A stretch of 64,000 bases of DNA from Anseranas semipalmata (GCA_013399115.1 VXAA01000972.1:63004-127003), one strand, 5' to 3'; numbered from the stretch's first letter, positions 27,184 through 40,276 are shown. Program-made: numbers and translations. The notes: generated by a model from the sequence alone, not told the origin.

Positions 27184-28095
27184 ACATACATTAGGAGACA
27201 GAGGTCAAGTTTGAGGTCAATTGCTATTCTGGCAACAGAACATCCCTAGCAGCTGTAGGATTGCCCTTTCTGTATCAATAAGGAAAAATGTGATCACAGA
27301 AATAATCTGTAAACATACATTATTCAGATTTTCCATTTATCACATTGCATTTCACAACCAAACACAGGTACCCCATCTGCTTCCTAGGACATTCAGAGTC
27401 AGACTCTGGAAATGCTATTTTCTATTGATAACCACATCTATTACAGACAGTCCTATTCATCTGTTATTTGCAAAGCAAAGAATGTTTTTATAGCAACTTC
27501 CTTTATATCTACCTTTTTGACAAACAGCAGGGTCAGTGTTACCAACTCACTCTCAATTCCAGCTCTCCCAGATACCACAATATTCTACTGACATGGGAGA
27601 ATGGGAAAACAGCAAACTGATAAATTTCAACACAGAATTTAGAAGTTTTTTTCAGAGAAGTGGGATTCAGGATAGAGCTCTAGAGCCACAAATTGAAACA
27701 CAGCAGATTGCAGTCACGAACTCTGGCTAAGAAACAAGGCCACAGGTGGCAGAGCTTGGCAATGTGAAGCCACCATGCTGCCTACAGTGTTGACAACAAG
27801 AGAACTTACAAAGGAGATACTGGCCTGTCTTTTACGTGAAGAAAATACTTTGAGAAAATAACAAGTTCCTACATCAAATATACATCAACAATTTTAATAC
27901 CCAGGCTAGTCATACCACTTCAGATTGCATTCTGCCCTCAACTAAGCAAGCTGGGGTAGGATAGCACTTGAGTAGAATGAGGAAATATCTAGGTATAGAT
28001 GCAAGTTTGCAGTGGGTGCCGTGCAGTGCATTAAATGGCAAAATGGCCAAAATCTCTTCCAGTCCAATCGCAAAGATGGCAATAGCTTTCAATAA

Positions 28096-28483
28096 TAGAA
28101 TCATAGAACAGCTTGGGTTGGAAAGGACCTTAAAGACCATCCAGTTACAACTCCCTGCCATGGGCAGGGATGCTACCCACTAGATCAGGTTGCCCAGGGC
28201 CTTGTCCAGCCTGGTCTTGAACACCTCCAGGGATGGGGCATCCACAACTTCCCTGGGCAACCTGCTCCAGTGCCTCACCACCTTCAGAGTAAAGAATTTC
28301 CTCTTAAACATCTAATCTAAGTCCTCCCTCTTTTAGTTTAAAACCATTCCCCCTTGTCCTGTCATTGTCTGCCCAAGAAAAAGTTGCTTTCCATCTTTTT
28401 TTATAAGCCCTCTTTAAGTATTGAAAAGCTGCAATAAGGTCACCCCAGAGCCTTCTCTTCTCCAGGCTGAACATCCCCAGCTT
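28096..28483 (-). mobile_element. CR1 LINE, 3'-end fragment
   Basis: Read on the minus strand it ends in the CR1 terminal repeat (TTCTATGATTCTAT), preceded by the typical 3' region. The plus-strand text CTTGGGTTGGAAAGGACCTT, CAGGTTGCCCAGGGCC and AACCTGCTCCAGTGCCTCAC is diagnostic. It is 5'-truncated, as most avian copies are. It is moderately diverged, with no open frame for the element's proteins, and sits in the same orientation as PPIL2 in intron 8. Confidence 0.93.
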
Positions 28484-30390
28484 TATTTTTTTTAAACCTT
28501 GTTTGAGAAGAGTATACCACAAGATTGTACAATACAGAAGTCTAGTTAACACCAATCTATAATGAGCATTTTACACAAGATGAGCAAATCTATTCATGCA
28601 CTATGAACATCATCCTAAATGAATGCATGAGAGGTACAAGAATGTGTGGCAGTAACCTCCATGTAGCTGGTAGCTGTTAGTGGACATATTAATCCAAGCA
28701 AGAAAGAAACCCAACATGTCAAGAACCAAATGAAGATGAAAAATATTGATAAAAATACACACAGGCAACATCAAAATTTTTCCTAGTTATTGCATTTTGG
28801 AGATTTAGGGGACTACAGCATATGTTTGCTTTTATGAAAAATCAAAGCTAGGCATGTAACAGCAACACACTCTTTATATATACATTCAATTCCAACCCTA
28901 CAAAACATACCAAAATATTTTTAAATGACTGCACATTTCAATTACTTGTTCAAAATCATTTGGTTTTCCATACTGATGCACAGAAATATTTTTTGTTCAC
29001 TCATGTTGTCGTTTTTCACTGTTCCAAATCCATTAGCAACCAGGCAGTTACACTCAAATAACATTCTGTTGGGAGCTTTCAGTATGAAAAAAACTATGTT
29101 TTTTGCATTCATTGGATTAAAAACATTTTACTTTGTTGCATTAGCTTGAGCAGTTATAAATCCCAAAGGAAACAGGGGGAAAAATATTTATAAACATGCT
29201 GTTCAACACTGGGGAGGAGGGAAAAAAAGGATACATTTCATTTACATTTAGACATAAAAAATATTTTTCTATTCAAATTAGAATGTATTAGTCTTGGTTA
29301 GTGGCGATTATCTGCTCATGAGAGATGCATACTGACTCATGACTCCAGTAATAATAACCCTTGAATTTCTTTTGCCCTATCTTGAAATCTTGCAAAGTTA
29401 AAAATGTTTGCTTTTAAACGAGTTTTAGATCTTCTTATACTAAATTTCATCTGTAAATAAGTATTTTTAACTCTGAGACACTTTACATTTTTACATTTAT
29501 AATGTTGCTTTAGTTTAGGTTATGATATTGTTAAAAATCAGTAAAAGACCAACACAGGAATCTATTCAGAAAAAAAACCATTCTAAGTAAGCACTTAAAA
29601 TCCTAGGGTTTGCTGCTTAATCTACTCTACATTTAGGGAAACAGTCTGTAAAAAGTGCTTTTCCAAAGCTTTGACTATCTTAGGTATCTTCAAAAGGTTA
29701 ATATGGACAATCAACTTCAGTCCTAATGTAAAGTCTTCTACATATAAATTTCCTAAAAGTCCATATACTTTATGTTATAAAAAAAATGCTTCTTTTGATA
29801 AGAGAGTCCATGTACTGTTGGCGGTCTAGAGCCGAAGATGACTCTGTACATATCTTTCCCTTTCCCTCTATTCAGTCTTTTCCCAATATACTTCTGTTAA
29901 GTCTCGCAATAAATCAGTGGTATAACAGCAATTTTTCAGGTAAGATTAAGAGGAAAAAAAACAGCAACTCCCCAGCCTTACAGGTTGTTATAAAACTTAT
30001 GATTACATGCAACATATTGTATTCAGATACAGTGAAACAGTGAGCAACTGCAAATACATTTGTTAGAATTCACATTTTTACATTGTATCCTTGACATTTT
30101 TGTGCACCATTCATTTTTTTTCCTTCAATTTATAAAGTTTAGCAATCTACTTAGCTACAAGGCACACAAGAATCACTGTAGAGATTTGTCAAGCTTTATG
30201 TTATATGGCATCTTTGTGGCTCATCTGGATAACAAAGAAAACAGAGCAGTTCCCCTTCTACCTCTCTCCAAGGGAGAAATACAGAACAGTGTTTCTCTGT
30301 TCATTTATTCTATATTCATGCTATAACATTGTACATAATAACATTTCATTCTCTGCAATTATAAGACATGTAATGGAGAGAAAAGTTTAC

Positions 30391-30480
30391 CTGCAGTGTC
30401 ACAATATCTTGCCGAGTGAAGGGCTCATCAGTCAAGAGATCCTTGTAGCTCTTTGGTTTTATGTTCAGCTGTTCAACTGC
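30391..30480 (-). CDS. PPIL2: PPIL2 exon 8
   Basis: Encodes 30 residues (about 130-159) beginning AVEQLNIKPKSYKDLLTDEP and ending RQDIVTLQ. This is the conserved segment after the U-box. It is a symmetric 90 bp exon (phase 0 at both ends), so skipping it would keep the frame. Confidence 0.97.
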
Positions 30481-31046
30481 CTAAAGGCCAGGTGAAAGAT
30501 ACAGATATTAAAAACTGAATTATAATGTATAAATATTACAAGAAGATATATGATACCACTCAAACCTTAAAGTACAAATGATAAAGAAAACAATTTCACC
30601 CTTCATTCTCAACTGGCAGCTGCAATATTTTCATTTTATGCTTTAACAGATGAAAAACCATTTAATCCCTACAAAATTCAATGGTTTTGTGTTGCATTTT
30701 TAAAAATAATAATAATAAAAGAACCTTGCAGCCTCAATTTCCTAGGTATACACATGATTTTAACCAAAATCATCATAAAAGTACTGTCAAAAAAGATCTT
30801 GCTTGCAGTTTTCTAGGTTAAGTATTTTACAGATGGTGTAAGACAGGCAGCTTTAACAAGGGGTCGACATCTCCCCCACTGTTAGCACAAGTCAGACAAC
30901 AATTTGTGAAGTTGGTCCATCTCCTAGTACTTAATTTCCTTGGCTGTAAAACAAGAATAAAACTTACCTTTCTAAAACTTTTTGTGATCTTGAATGAAAT
31001 GTATCAAATATAAAATACTAATAATGAAATGTAACAAACGACCTAC

Positions 31047-31138
31047 CTCATAGGCAAACACATTTCCGGTTGTCTTGATGGCCACAATATGGGAGTTATT
31101 GGTGAATACAGTAAACAGCACTGGACAGTGGTATTTAC
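31047..31138 (-). CDS. PPIL2: PPIL2 exon 7 (end of U-box)
   Basis: Encodes about residues 99-129, including KYHCPVLFTVFTNNSHIVA and TTGNVFAYE. KYHCPV is the last U-box strand region. The acceptor is CATCAG|GTAAAT and the donor GAG|GTAGGT. Note that GTAAAT follows the acceptor directly, a weaker echo of the recursive-like junction seen in HIRA. Confidence 0.97.
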
Positions 31139-33307
31139 CTGATGGAGGGGAAAAAGGTTTGAATTTAGCATGAAGCCCTTGCAACTAGTTTGAAATAGCT
31201 AATTTCTGTTATTTCTGTGAAGGATATTTACATTCCTTTTTAATATGAAGTGTAAATTCAGTGTGTATTTAATGGTGTTTTAACTATGCTTTCATTCTTC
31301 AGCACCAAACAGAAAAAGTAACACTTAAGAGAATTATAAACCAAGCAATGAAAATGCAGTTTTGAAATCTACTGCCCTTAATCTCCCCACGCAATTTTGT
31401 CCAACATGCTTGGTATCTATGGAGTATCACAATATAATTGTTGCTGTAATTAAATCTCTATTGAGAGCATGAGCCCTGTACCTTAACGTGCCCAGTGCTC
31501 TACTTCCAGTGTCATGCCCAGGAATACAAGTTTAGCTTATATCCAACAAAAGTTCACAGCAGCTGTTGTACTTTTAAGAGAGGAGAGCATTTTGTATTCA
31601 AATGTGGCATGCAGAATGCCATTAAATCTGAACACGTTATTCAATAAGGAACGCAGCTTCTGCTCTAATCAAGCTGTGAATTTCCCCAGGAGGGTCAGCA
31701 TAAATATTAAGCATGTCAACAACAAGCACACTGATGGAAGCCAATGTATGAGGAAAAAGAAAAATGTCTGGATGAGCTCAGCAGAAGCAACTAGAAGAAG
31801 GTTATTAATACTTGATCAGTTTGCTAGACCTGGGGGTTTGGGTGAGATTTGAAATAGGTTGGGTCTGTTTAGTTCTTTTTTTTTCTAATTACTGTCTGAA
31901 AATCAAAAACAGCAGGGAGACCAGAATAGAGATTGCTCACAGCACCTGCAAAGATAGGAAAGGCAAGCACCTACAGAGGATTTACCGATTAACTCATCGA
32001 CCAGAGGAGGCACTCTGACCTCCAACATGAAGACGCAAGTAAAAGCTGAGGATTTTTTCTGTTGATGTCACTGGAGTTGAAAAGGAAAGACATTATCACA
32101 AGGGTCTGAAATTCAGGAGAAGGTTTAGAAAGGAATTTCTAGAAGTGGCATCAGGGTATGGCCCAGCTGATAGATGCACAAACACACTAATGAAATGTGA
32201 GGGCTCACTCCAGCTGCATAAAAAAGAGCAAATCACCATGTTCTCACTTTTTGATCTGAATAAATGGTACTCTGCTAAGGAGGGATCATTAAATGGAAGA
32301 AACTGCAAGATCTGGGGACATTTTTATTGCACAAGTGTGAACAGAAAGGGTTCTACATATATAGCAACAGTTCTACATGTTAAGATTTAAAGAAAACCTG
32401 GCTAGTAGACTAAAATGATGCATTTCTGTCTTTCTCTTTTACTGCATTTTCCCTTGGTTGGTTAATGACATAACATGTGCCTTTGTATGGAAAAGAATTC
32501 TAAGACTACAGGGCTGCTGTCACTCCACCCCAGCATTATGAACTGGACTTCTTCAAGGAAAGCCCAATTATCACAATATCTTTCAAAAACCTTGGCCACA
32601 GTGACTACTGATCATTTTTAACATCCTGCTCTTGAGATAGATGGAACATGAAACGCAGAAATCCATCAACTAGAGAACAGACCTTGTAGTCTATGGACTT
32701 TGGTAAGATAAGGAGACAGACACTCCAGAATTTTATTCCCACCTAATCTTTGCCACTCTCATTTCAAAGAGATCATTATCTGCCTTGCAAAAGATAAATT
32801 CATCTCTACTCCTCTATTTTGTTCCTAGCATCCTCTCTTTGATGACAGATTTTATACTGTTAACCCTGCAGAAATACAACTTGAGGCTTTCTCGAGTACC
32901 ACTATTCATAAAATCCCATGTGTTCATTTAAGACTAGTTCATTTTACAAACAAAAAGTTGCTCAAAACCAAGCGGACAACAAATAATGCCATAGGTAAGT
33001 TAGAAAAAAAGAGAACATATTATAGAAACTTGGCCATTTCTGAAATTTTTCCTTAAAGTAAATACTACCTTACTCCAGTAGTAGCTATATTAAAAAGAAA
33101 TTGCTAAATAACTTACAGCTCCCCACTACAGAGAAAAACAGAAATGGGGCTAAACTTGTTGATCACAGCAAGCAGTTATTCTACTCAAGAAAATAAAAGC
33201 CATGATAAAGAACACAAGCTATGTAACTTTACCCTGGGTAAGACAAACCAGGATTTATTAAAGCAGTCATTAAAGAAAAAAGAATCACAGAAAATTAGTG
33301 CACTTAC
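31139..33307. other. PPIL2: PPIL2 intron 6
   Basis: 2.2 kb of AT-rich sequence with scattered open frames that lack splice context. Nothing recognised. The neighbouring intron 7 (30481-31046) also holds only A/T-rich sequence. Confidence 0.6.
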
Positions 33308-33359
33308 CTTCACTGTTTTTAGCAAAATTCAACTTTATAAGTGATTTGGCATCTAGTTT
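33308..33359 (-). CDS. PPIL2: PPIL2 exon 6 (U-box)
   Basis: Encodes KLDAKSLIKLNFAKNSE (about residues 82-98), continuing the U-box. The acceptor is CTTTAG|AAA and the donor GAAG|GTAAGTG. Gly99 is completed by exon 7. Confidence 0.96.
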
Positions 33360-33839
33360 CTAAAGAGAATGAAGCATTAAAAAAAATTAATGACAACGGA
33401 ATCTAACCATGGAAATAACAAGAAATTTAACATCAGTGTTAGTATTTTAATAGTATATAATTTATTAATAATATATTGCAAGTTGTCTGAATCATCAGAA
33501 CCCTGGGAATTTAAGTTACAGACAGCCCACAAAAGCAAGGCTCACGGAGCCTGAGAACTGGGATACGATTTCTTTACAGTGTTGTAGTCTGATACAGCAC
33601 AGGGCTACACAAACTGAACAAGCCTGGGAGGTTGCGCAACTCTGTCTTAGCACAAACTGAAAGGGGAGGCTGCATGAAAAGCAAGGAGGCAGAGACTGTT
33701 GCTACTGTTCAGAAGTGACAATTCGGAAAGGACCTCTGATGAGAGTCACAAAGCCAGCAAGTTATTTTGGCAGTCAAGCTTACTACCTTTTCTGAGATAA
33801 TGGTAATTTTTCTTTTACTTCGGGAAGCTTGTACACATG

Positions 33840-34330
33840 CCCGAGATAACACTGCATCTTCAGTAACACGCCAAGGCAGGCCCACGTATGCCGGACATTT
33901 GATAGGGTCAGGACGCGATCCGGGCACACGGCTGATGTGATGGGGCATGCCCCGACCCCGGCGTGCCCCCAGCAGCCTGCCGGAGGCACCCAGCCCGAGA
34001 CAGCCCCGCAAGCTTCAAAGCCGAGTCAGGATCTCAGATAGAAAAAAACCCTCTGATTGTATCAGCTGTCAGAAAACATTTCTCTGCCAATTGATTGTTA
34101 AAAGCACACACAGCACAGGCCTTTTAAAAGAAACAATCGGTTCTTTTCTCAAAACATGCACCTGAGCAGCTCGGGGAGGTTTTTATAACCCAGACAGCTC
34201 TTTATAAACAGATAGGAGCAGAGATCTGCCAGCCGTGGGGCCAACACTGCTAGTTCAATCATTATGGCAAGCAGTGATAACAAAATCACGTGAAGGCAAC
34301 TCAGTGGTTTTTCTTCCTGCCTAATCAAAA
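33840..34330. promoter_or_regulatory. Candidate intronic regulatory island
   Basis: A CpG-containing segment (33880-34030) unlike the surrounding AT-rich intron, followed by dense factor-like motifs: CAGCTG E-box near 34063, AACAATCGG near 34131 (SOX-like) and TCACGTGA at 34286-34293 (MITF/TFE E-box). Inferred from composition and motifs only. Confidence 0.3.
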
Positions 34331-36155
34331 TTCATATTCTTGGTTCAGAGAGTACATGTTATGACAGCTGGACTCATTCATTTACAGGAAGGCACTTCTC
34401 AAATTGTTTTTAGCCAACTGGCAGGCTAATTTGCTGCCAGAAAGGTAACCCTCTCTCTAATTTATTAGCAAGAAGTGTAACAAGGGCTAGTAGGAATAAG
34501 TTGGGGAAGGGAAGAGAGAGGCCAGGTTAGGTGATATTTAATTAGGTGGTAGAAGACCAGTGCTGCTGTTTTTCTTAAGTGGATTCCCAAAAAACCCACC
34601 ACCAACAACAAAGCATCATCTGCATGCTGCTGGGTTACAAGTAAAGACAGCAAAGGCAACAGCAGGTCTGAAATGACTAAGTGAATGCAGAACTTTATTC
34701 ATTTACTTATTTGTCTTCTTACTAGAACAAAATTGTCAAAGAAGTAGTAGGGGAATAGCAGAGTTGCCAAAATGAACATATGATCCTGGACAGATCTGTT
34801 CAACCTAAACAACTTATTAACAGAAAGCAGCATCCATCTGTGCACAAGTTGTGCAACAGCCCCAAAATTATGTTCCAGAAAAAACTTCTTTAGAAATACC
34901 TCTGCAAACACTGATCATTTAAAGGAAGGCCTTTGAATTATCTTCCTGGCTCACTTGAGCTATCCCGAAAACATCTGAACAGATCATCTTTAAACAAAAA
35001 TGGAAACAGTTTCCTAAGAAACAGTTTAGCATGATTGAAGATTCAGATTTATACATTGACAGATATTTAGTGGAAAAGAGAGACTAAACTCCTGTACAGA
35101 CTTTAAAGGCAGCAAATGCTGCAGTACACTGTTCCATGTGTCAAAGTATGATGTATCATTAGAGGTGCGGCCAAGTCCTTGGACTCTTACTCTGTACCCA
35201 GGGAAATAGTATGGTATTTCAGGCCACATCTTTCCATAATATAGAAAAAGGTTAGTTTTCAGCATCGGTTACTCGTGGTGCATCAGCTGCTTGTGCTGGC
35301 ATTTGTTCCTCACCAAGACAAGTTCTTATACAGTCTTATATGTCAACAGTAAATAAAAAAATTAGTGACTTTCACGTAAGAGTTAAAATGCATGCACTGC
35401 CCGGAGTATTATTCCAGGATGAGAGCTCTGTATGATGAAGTGCTGTATGGACATTAAAGGCTGATAGCTGCAGACCTCCTACCAAACTTGCATTAGAGAA
35501 GTGACCTTGGTGCGTCAACGCGCGCCCTTTGAGCAGCTCTGCGCTTCAGCTCAGCTGGCACCAGCTTCGCTCCCCAGCACCCCCCTGTATCAGGAGGGAA
35601 CTTCCTGCTGCCGATAAAGGACGTTGTTTGTGCAATCTGTTTCTGAAGAGGCGTGGAAACGGGCTGAGAGTTGTCTATGAAAACATGTGTGAAAAACATA
35701 TTTAGGGCAACATCTCGGAAATATTTTTATTGGTTGATGAATGCATCTAATGCACGGAAAGACAGGAGCGGGATTTAGTCTTTTGTCAAAGCAAATCTTT
35801 GGAGGAACAGAAGACCAAAACCAGGCTCTGATTTGCTACAAGGGATTGCCATGGCCAAAGGCAGCTCAGTGCCTGAGACCAGACTGCAGCACCAGGCAAC
35901 TTCACGCAAAGCATGCTCGGAGGGGGAGCCCAGCCTGCAAGCTGGGGCTTCCAGTAGGTCCAGTTTTGAAAGATCTACACGTTACATAGGAAACTGTGAA
36001 AGAACATGAGATACAAAACCTGTGTTTTATCCCCACTGCCCCACCCAGAGTTCTTCATTTCATTTGAAAACAGGGTTATCTTGCATGTGGGTGAATCTGC
36101 TTTTACTTATTCTCCATCAAAAAAAGCCAAAGCTTTCTAAGCACCATCACAGTTT

Positions 36156-36169
36156 GTTGCCATGGCAAT
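36156..36169. promoter_or_regulatory. RFX X-box-like palindrome
   Basis: GTTGCCATGGCAAT differs by one base from the perfect X-box palindrome bound by RFX factors (GTTGCCATGGCAAC). It lies in PPIL2 intron 5, within a GC-moderate, conserved-looking stretch. Confidence 0.5.
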
Positions 36170-36839
36170 GACCGCTGTGCCACAAACATGAGAAGAGACA
36201 GCAGGAGTGAACGAGTCCCTAAATGAGTTAAAGGACTTGCTTTCATCAATCCCTTATTAGTAATAAAACATAAGGGAGCTCAAATATTGAATACACAGCT
36301 CAAGTTCAAAACTGTTTCTAACCTGAGCCCCCCCACCCTTATCATCCAGTTTCAGTCAATTTCCAGTGAAGAAAGGAAGGCAAAATGCAGTGCTTATTAA
36401 AAACACTTGATCTAATTAAAATTCTAAATTCATAACAAAATTCATAACAAAAATGAAAGGCCACAAGCATGCGCCACTTCCCCTAAGCAGAAATAAGAGC
36501 TGTATATTCACTTCTAAAAATATTTTATGCAAGAATACTGGAAAGCAGACACATTTAATGGCATGTAATGCCAGCTGCTCCACAGCAAGGAAGAGCTAAA
36601 AAACAAAACCAAAACCCATGTGAGCTTTTTCCTCGGCTGACTTCTCTTGCAGGCACACTTCCACAAAGGCAGCCAAGGCTACTTTTGGCCATGACCTACT
36701 TTCTTGCAGCAGCGAGAAGCCCCACCGCCCTGCACGCTCTCATCTGTCAGCTGACACCACTCATTCCTGTGGGATACCAAAGGGCAGCCTCCTTTATTGA
36801 TACCCAAAGCAGAGGTTATTAAGAAGCGTAGGTTAGTGG

Positions 36840-37130
36840 GGCACTGTGGCAGCTTGCGGATGAAGCATGCCGATTGTTTCGAATTAAATCATTCTTTGTC
36901 ATCGCTGTGTCTCTCATGAAGATATGACCTACAATCCCCGTGCATCAATTAGTTACACTCTCTGAATCCCTTCGGTCTGTGGCAGCATGTTCTTTTTGTT
37001 AATGAGGCTCTGACCCCGTCGGATACACACCAGCCTGAAAAACAATCAAAATGGACTCATTTGATTCTCCAACCACACATGGTTCGAGTTGGTGATGTGC
37101 AGCAAGAGTTGTATTTAGTAAGTACAGACC
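36840..37130. promoter_or_regulatory. Candidate conserved noncoding element
   Basis: Non-repetitive, mixed-composition sequence rich in homeobox- and GATA-like strings (CATCAATTAG, AAGATATGA, TTAATGAGG). It looks like vertebrate noncoding enhancers, but conservation cannot be assessed here. Confidence 0.25.
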
Positions 37131-37630
37131 TCACCAGTCTATCAACGTTAACAGAGTTAATGTTAAAATGTTAAACACTTAGGAACTGCACACCCTTCCT
37201 AGCGGCCTCTGGCAGGAACACACAGTAATCCAGTGAAACTATCCCAGACAAAAATTAATGTGTCACACCTGAACTCGTTGACAACATCAGGACAAAATCA
37301 TGCAGGGCTGGCATGGCCACTTGGTAGGTTCTCATCCCACCAAAACAAACAACACGGAGTTACCTCAAATAGAAAAGAAAGCCAAACCAAATACTAATAC
37401 TAAAACAGAGTGTTGCCTACCAACTACCAAATTTAACTTAATACCAGCAGATGAACTTTGTATTAAATTCTTTGGTTCCTTTAGAGGTGACACCTGTTAT
37501 ACTTTGCATGCAACTTCCCATTTCAAGAAGCCCTCCTACAATTTTTCCTGCTATAAAACTTTCAAGAAATATGGCAATACTAACTGAATGAATATTATTT
37601 GAACTCCATGCATATTTTTACTTATTTCAG

Positions 37631-37725
37631 ATCTTGTAAATGGATTTAATGATGACAAAAGGCATTGGAAATCCTTGCAAGTCTACACATTATTGGATGG
37701 GAAACAGCAGTACTGGTTTAACAAG
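37631..37725 (+). other. Unexplained exon-like block in PPIL2 intron 5, opposite strand
   Basis: A 95 bp block preceded by a pyrimidine tract and acceptor (TTTTTACTTATTTCAG) and followed by a donor (AACAAG|GTAAGC). One frame is open throughout and reads LVNGFNDDKRHWKSLQ followed by VYTLLDGKQQYWFNK; the other two plus frames have stops. The composition (W, Y, D, K) looks protein-like, but I recognise no family. Thirty-one open codons can occur by chance, so this is a candidate only. Confidence 0.3.
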
Positions 37726-39724
37726 GTAAGCTACATACATGTAGTTCAGTGTTTCACAGAAAATTTGGGGTCAGTGGCCAAAAAGACAGAATAGTCTTCT
37801 GTTTCAAGCTATGGTTTCTATGTTCAGTTCAACAGTATACATGCTAGATATTTGTCATATGAACATCTACCAAGTACTAAAAAGATACCCTCAATTCACA
37901 TTCTTGCATGAAACTGCTGTTTTAACCACGGCTTTCATCCTACTACTGAACTGTTATGGAAACGGACACAAAAGATTCTTCATTACCCACTTCCAGACCA
38001 ATGTATTTCCATAATTAAATTTTAATTAAACTGACACCATATGGTCACCAAAGCCTTGTCCACAGAATCATACAGATATGCTTAGTAACACACATGGCTC
38101 ACAGATACTAGCAATAACGTTGCTGTATCAAAGAGCACATTAACAGAAATTACCATGAGAAAAATATATGCTGTTTCATGTGTAAGATTAAATCCACAAT
38201 CTTAATGTGCTCAGAATTCTATCAGTCCAGAGATACACAGCCAAATACAACATGGTTTATGGAAAACAAAGCTATGTAGATGCATCGAAAAGCTAGTCTC
38301 CAATTTTAGGGAAAAATAGGCAAGCAAAGATCTGTGGGAAACCTCATGCTGCATCTCATTTAAGGCTAGAGTGTTTCACAGTTGCTGGCTTTTCAAGTGT
38401 CACAATCACAAAAACCCATCCAATGTGCACACTTCCACCAAAACAAGGAAAAGGAAAAAAAAAAAAGAGACCATCTGTTCAGTCCGTAAAACCTAGATGT
38501 AAATACATTTTTGCTGTAAGGGAAATAATACATTAGAAATAATGCTAAACACATTTATCTGTCTGTGTTCAGAGCTGGCTTACTGGATAAAACACTGCCT
38601 ACCACCACCACAATCCCCATTAGCAAGGTGTGAAGGAAGCACAGCAGCTTGGCTAGTGACTCATGATACTGGAGGGTTTTAAACTGCTCCTTTTGATAAA
38701 GCACTTGAACAGTAAGCCTGGACAAATCTCATCTTCTTTTCCCTCACTGTTTCCCAAAGATGTAGGGAATTGAAAAATAAATTCACCTTTCAAGACAGAT
38801 AAGGCCAACTGTTAGTGATGCAGCATGCACTACTGTAAAACACAGATACAACTCTGGAAGAGGAACAACCAACTATCCATATGTTCATCAGTAAGAAAGG
38901 AGAGTGGGAAAGTTTCTGAAAACCTGAAAAAGAAAAAGGAGTCATCTTTCTGGTTATCTGCCTCAGCAGGACCTTCATCCCCTTGACCCTTCTGTGCTTT
39001 ATGACCATTTTCAGTTATAACACACAACTTTCTGATTGCTCCTCTGGTTAGGAATCATGTCCTAATGTGTTTCTATCCAGGGGCGTTGAAAATTTATGGT
39101 CACTAGTCAAATATTAACTCATTTAAACTGTTGACTAAAAGCTAATAATTTCTGAAGCAAATGAAGTAAGAAGACATGGTTCAGTTGCTGCATATGGAAG
39201 AGTTCATCTTGTTCAGAGTGCATTCTAGGCATTTCAGCAGTGGCCTGGGTTTGCTACCCCCTCAGACAAAAATGCACCTGGAGAGAGCTGTTTAATGAAT
39301 CAGTAGAGGAGGCTGTAACCATCCATTTCCAAAAGACTGCTGCAGGCCACAGAAACACAGGCAACAGCATTCAACTGGAAACAAAAACAAGAAAAGGATA
39401 AACCACTGCTCATCCCGGCTAACTCTTATCTGTAACTGACCAAAGCTATAAAGAGAAAATTACAACAAATGATCATATTCTGATGGCACCCTTCATGTCT
39501 TAACGCATATTCAGAAACTGTTTTCTGTCTTAAACTATCATCTGAAATATACTGAAGTATTATCAAAGTATTTCAGGAAGAGATTAGAAAATATTCTGAT
39601 CACCGTACCAGGCATTCACCCAACATTTACTGTGTATTATTAAGATTACCTATGTTCAAAGAAGATAAATTGAACAGACGCAGAGGACAACTGTGACCAT
39701 TTGGGGTACAAAGAACTTAAAGGC

Positions 39725-40276
39725 GGTCCTGGTTTCAGCTGGGGTAGAGTTAATATTCCTCCTAATAGCTGGTATGGTGCTGTGTTTTGGATTTAGGATG
39801 AAAAAAAAACGCTGATAACACACTGATGTTTTAGTTATTGCAGAGCAGTGCTTACACAGAGCCAAGGACTTTTCAGCTTCTCATACTGCCCTGCCAGCGA
39901 GGAGGCTGGGGGAGCACAAGAAGCTGGGAGGGGACAGAACCAGGACAGCTGACCCCAACTGGCCAAAGGGATGTCCTATACCATGTGGCGTCATGCTGAA
40001 CAATAAAACTGGGGGGGCTGGCCGGGCGGCGTCTGCTGCTCATCATGGGCTGGGCATCAGTCGGTGGTGAGCAGTTGCATTGTACATCACTTGCTTTGCA
40101 TATTCTATTATTATTATTATTATTATTTTCCCTTCCTTTTCTGTCCTATTAAACTGTCTTTATCTCAGCCCATGAGTTTTACCTTCCCCTCCCCCCCCAA
40201 CCTATTGGGGTAGGAGGGAGGGGAGTAAGCAAACGGCTGCGTGGTGCTGAGCCGCCGGCTGGGTTAAACCACAACA
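39725..40276 (+). mobile_element. Solo LTR of an avian endogenous retrovirus
   Basis: A 552 bp block that I recognise as an LTR common in neoavian genomes. It opens with CTGGTTTCAGCTGGGGTAGA and ends with TTAAACCACAACA. It is flanked by AGGC on both sides (39721-39724 and 40277-40280; AAGGC if one shared A is counted), the expected 4-5 bp target duplication, so it is complete and solo. Inside are an AATAAAACTGGGGG box where a TATA element is expected, an (ATT)n run and an ATTAAA poly(A)-like signal. It has no coding capacity and lies antisense to PPIL2 in intron 5. The short duplication fits ERVL/class III better than ERVK; the family name is not certain. Confidence 0.85.

Larger units (their letters stand above)
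21615..30390. other. PPIL2: PPIL2 intron 8 (8.8 kb)
   Basis: Holds the CR1 fragment, (T)27, a (TTG)n run at 26918-26932, the nested inverted repeats near 24.7 kb and a possible L3-like scrap near 26.1 kb. A GC-richer patch at 23.8-24.0 kb has no identifiable content. Confidence 0.6.

Noticed and set aside
28304..28555. 83-codon minus-strand frame
   Set aside because: Lies in the CR1 3' region, which is noncoding in this family.
39656..39865. 69-codon minus-strand frame
   Set aside because: Overlaps the solo LTR on its antisense strand; not a gene.
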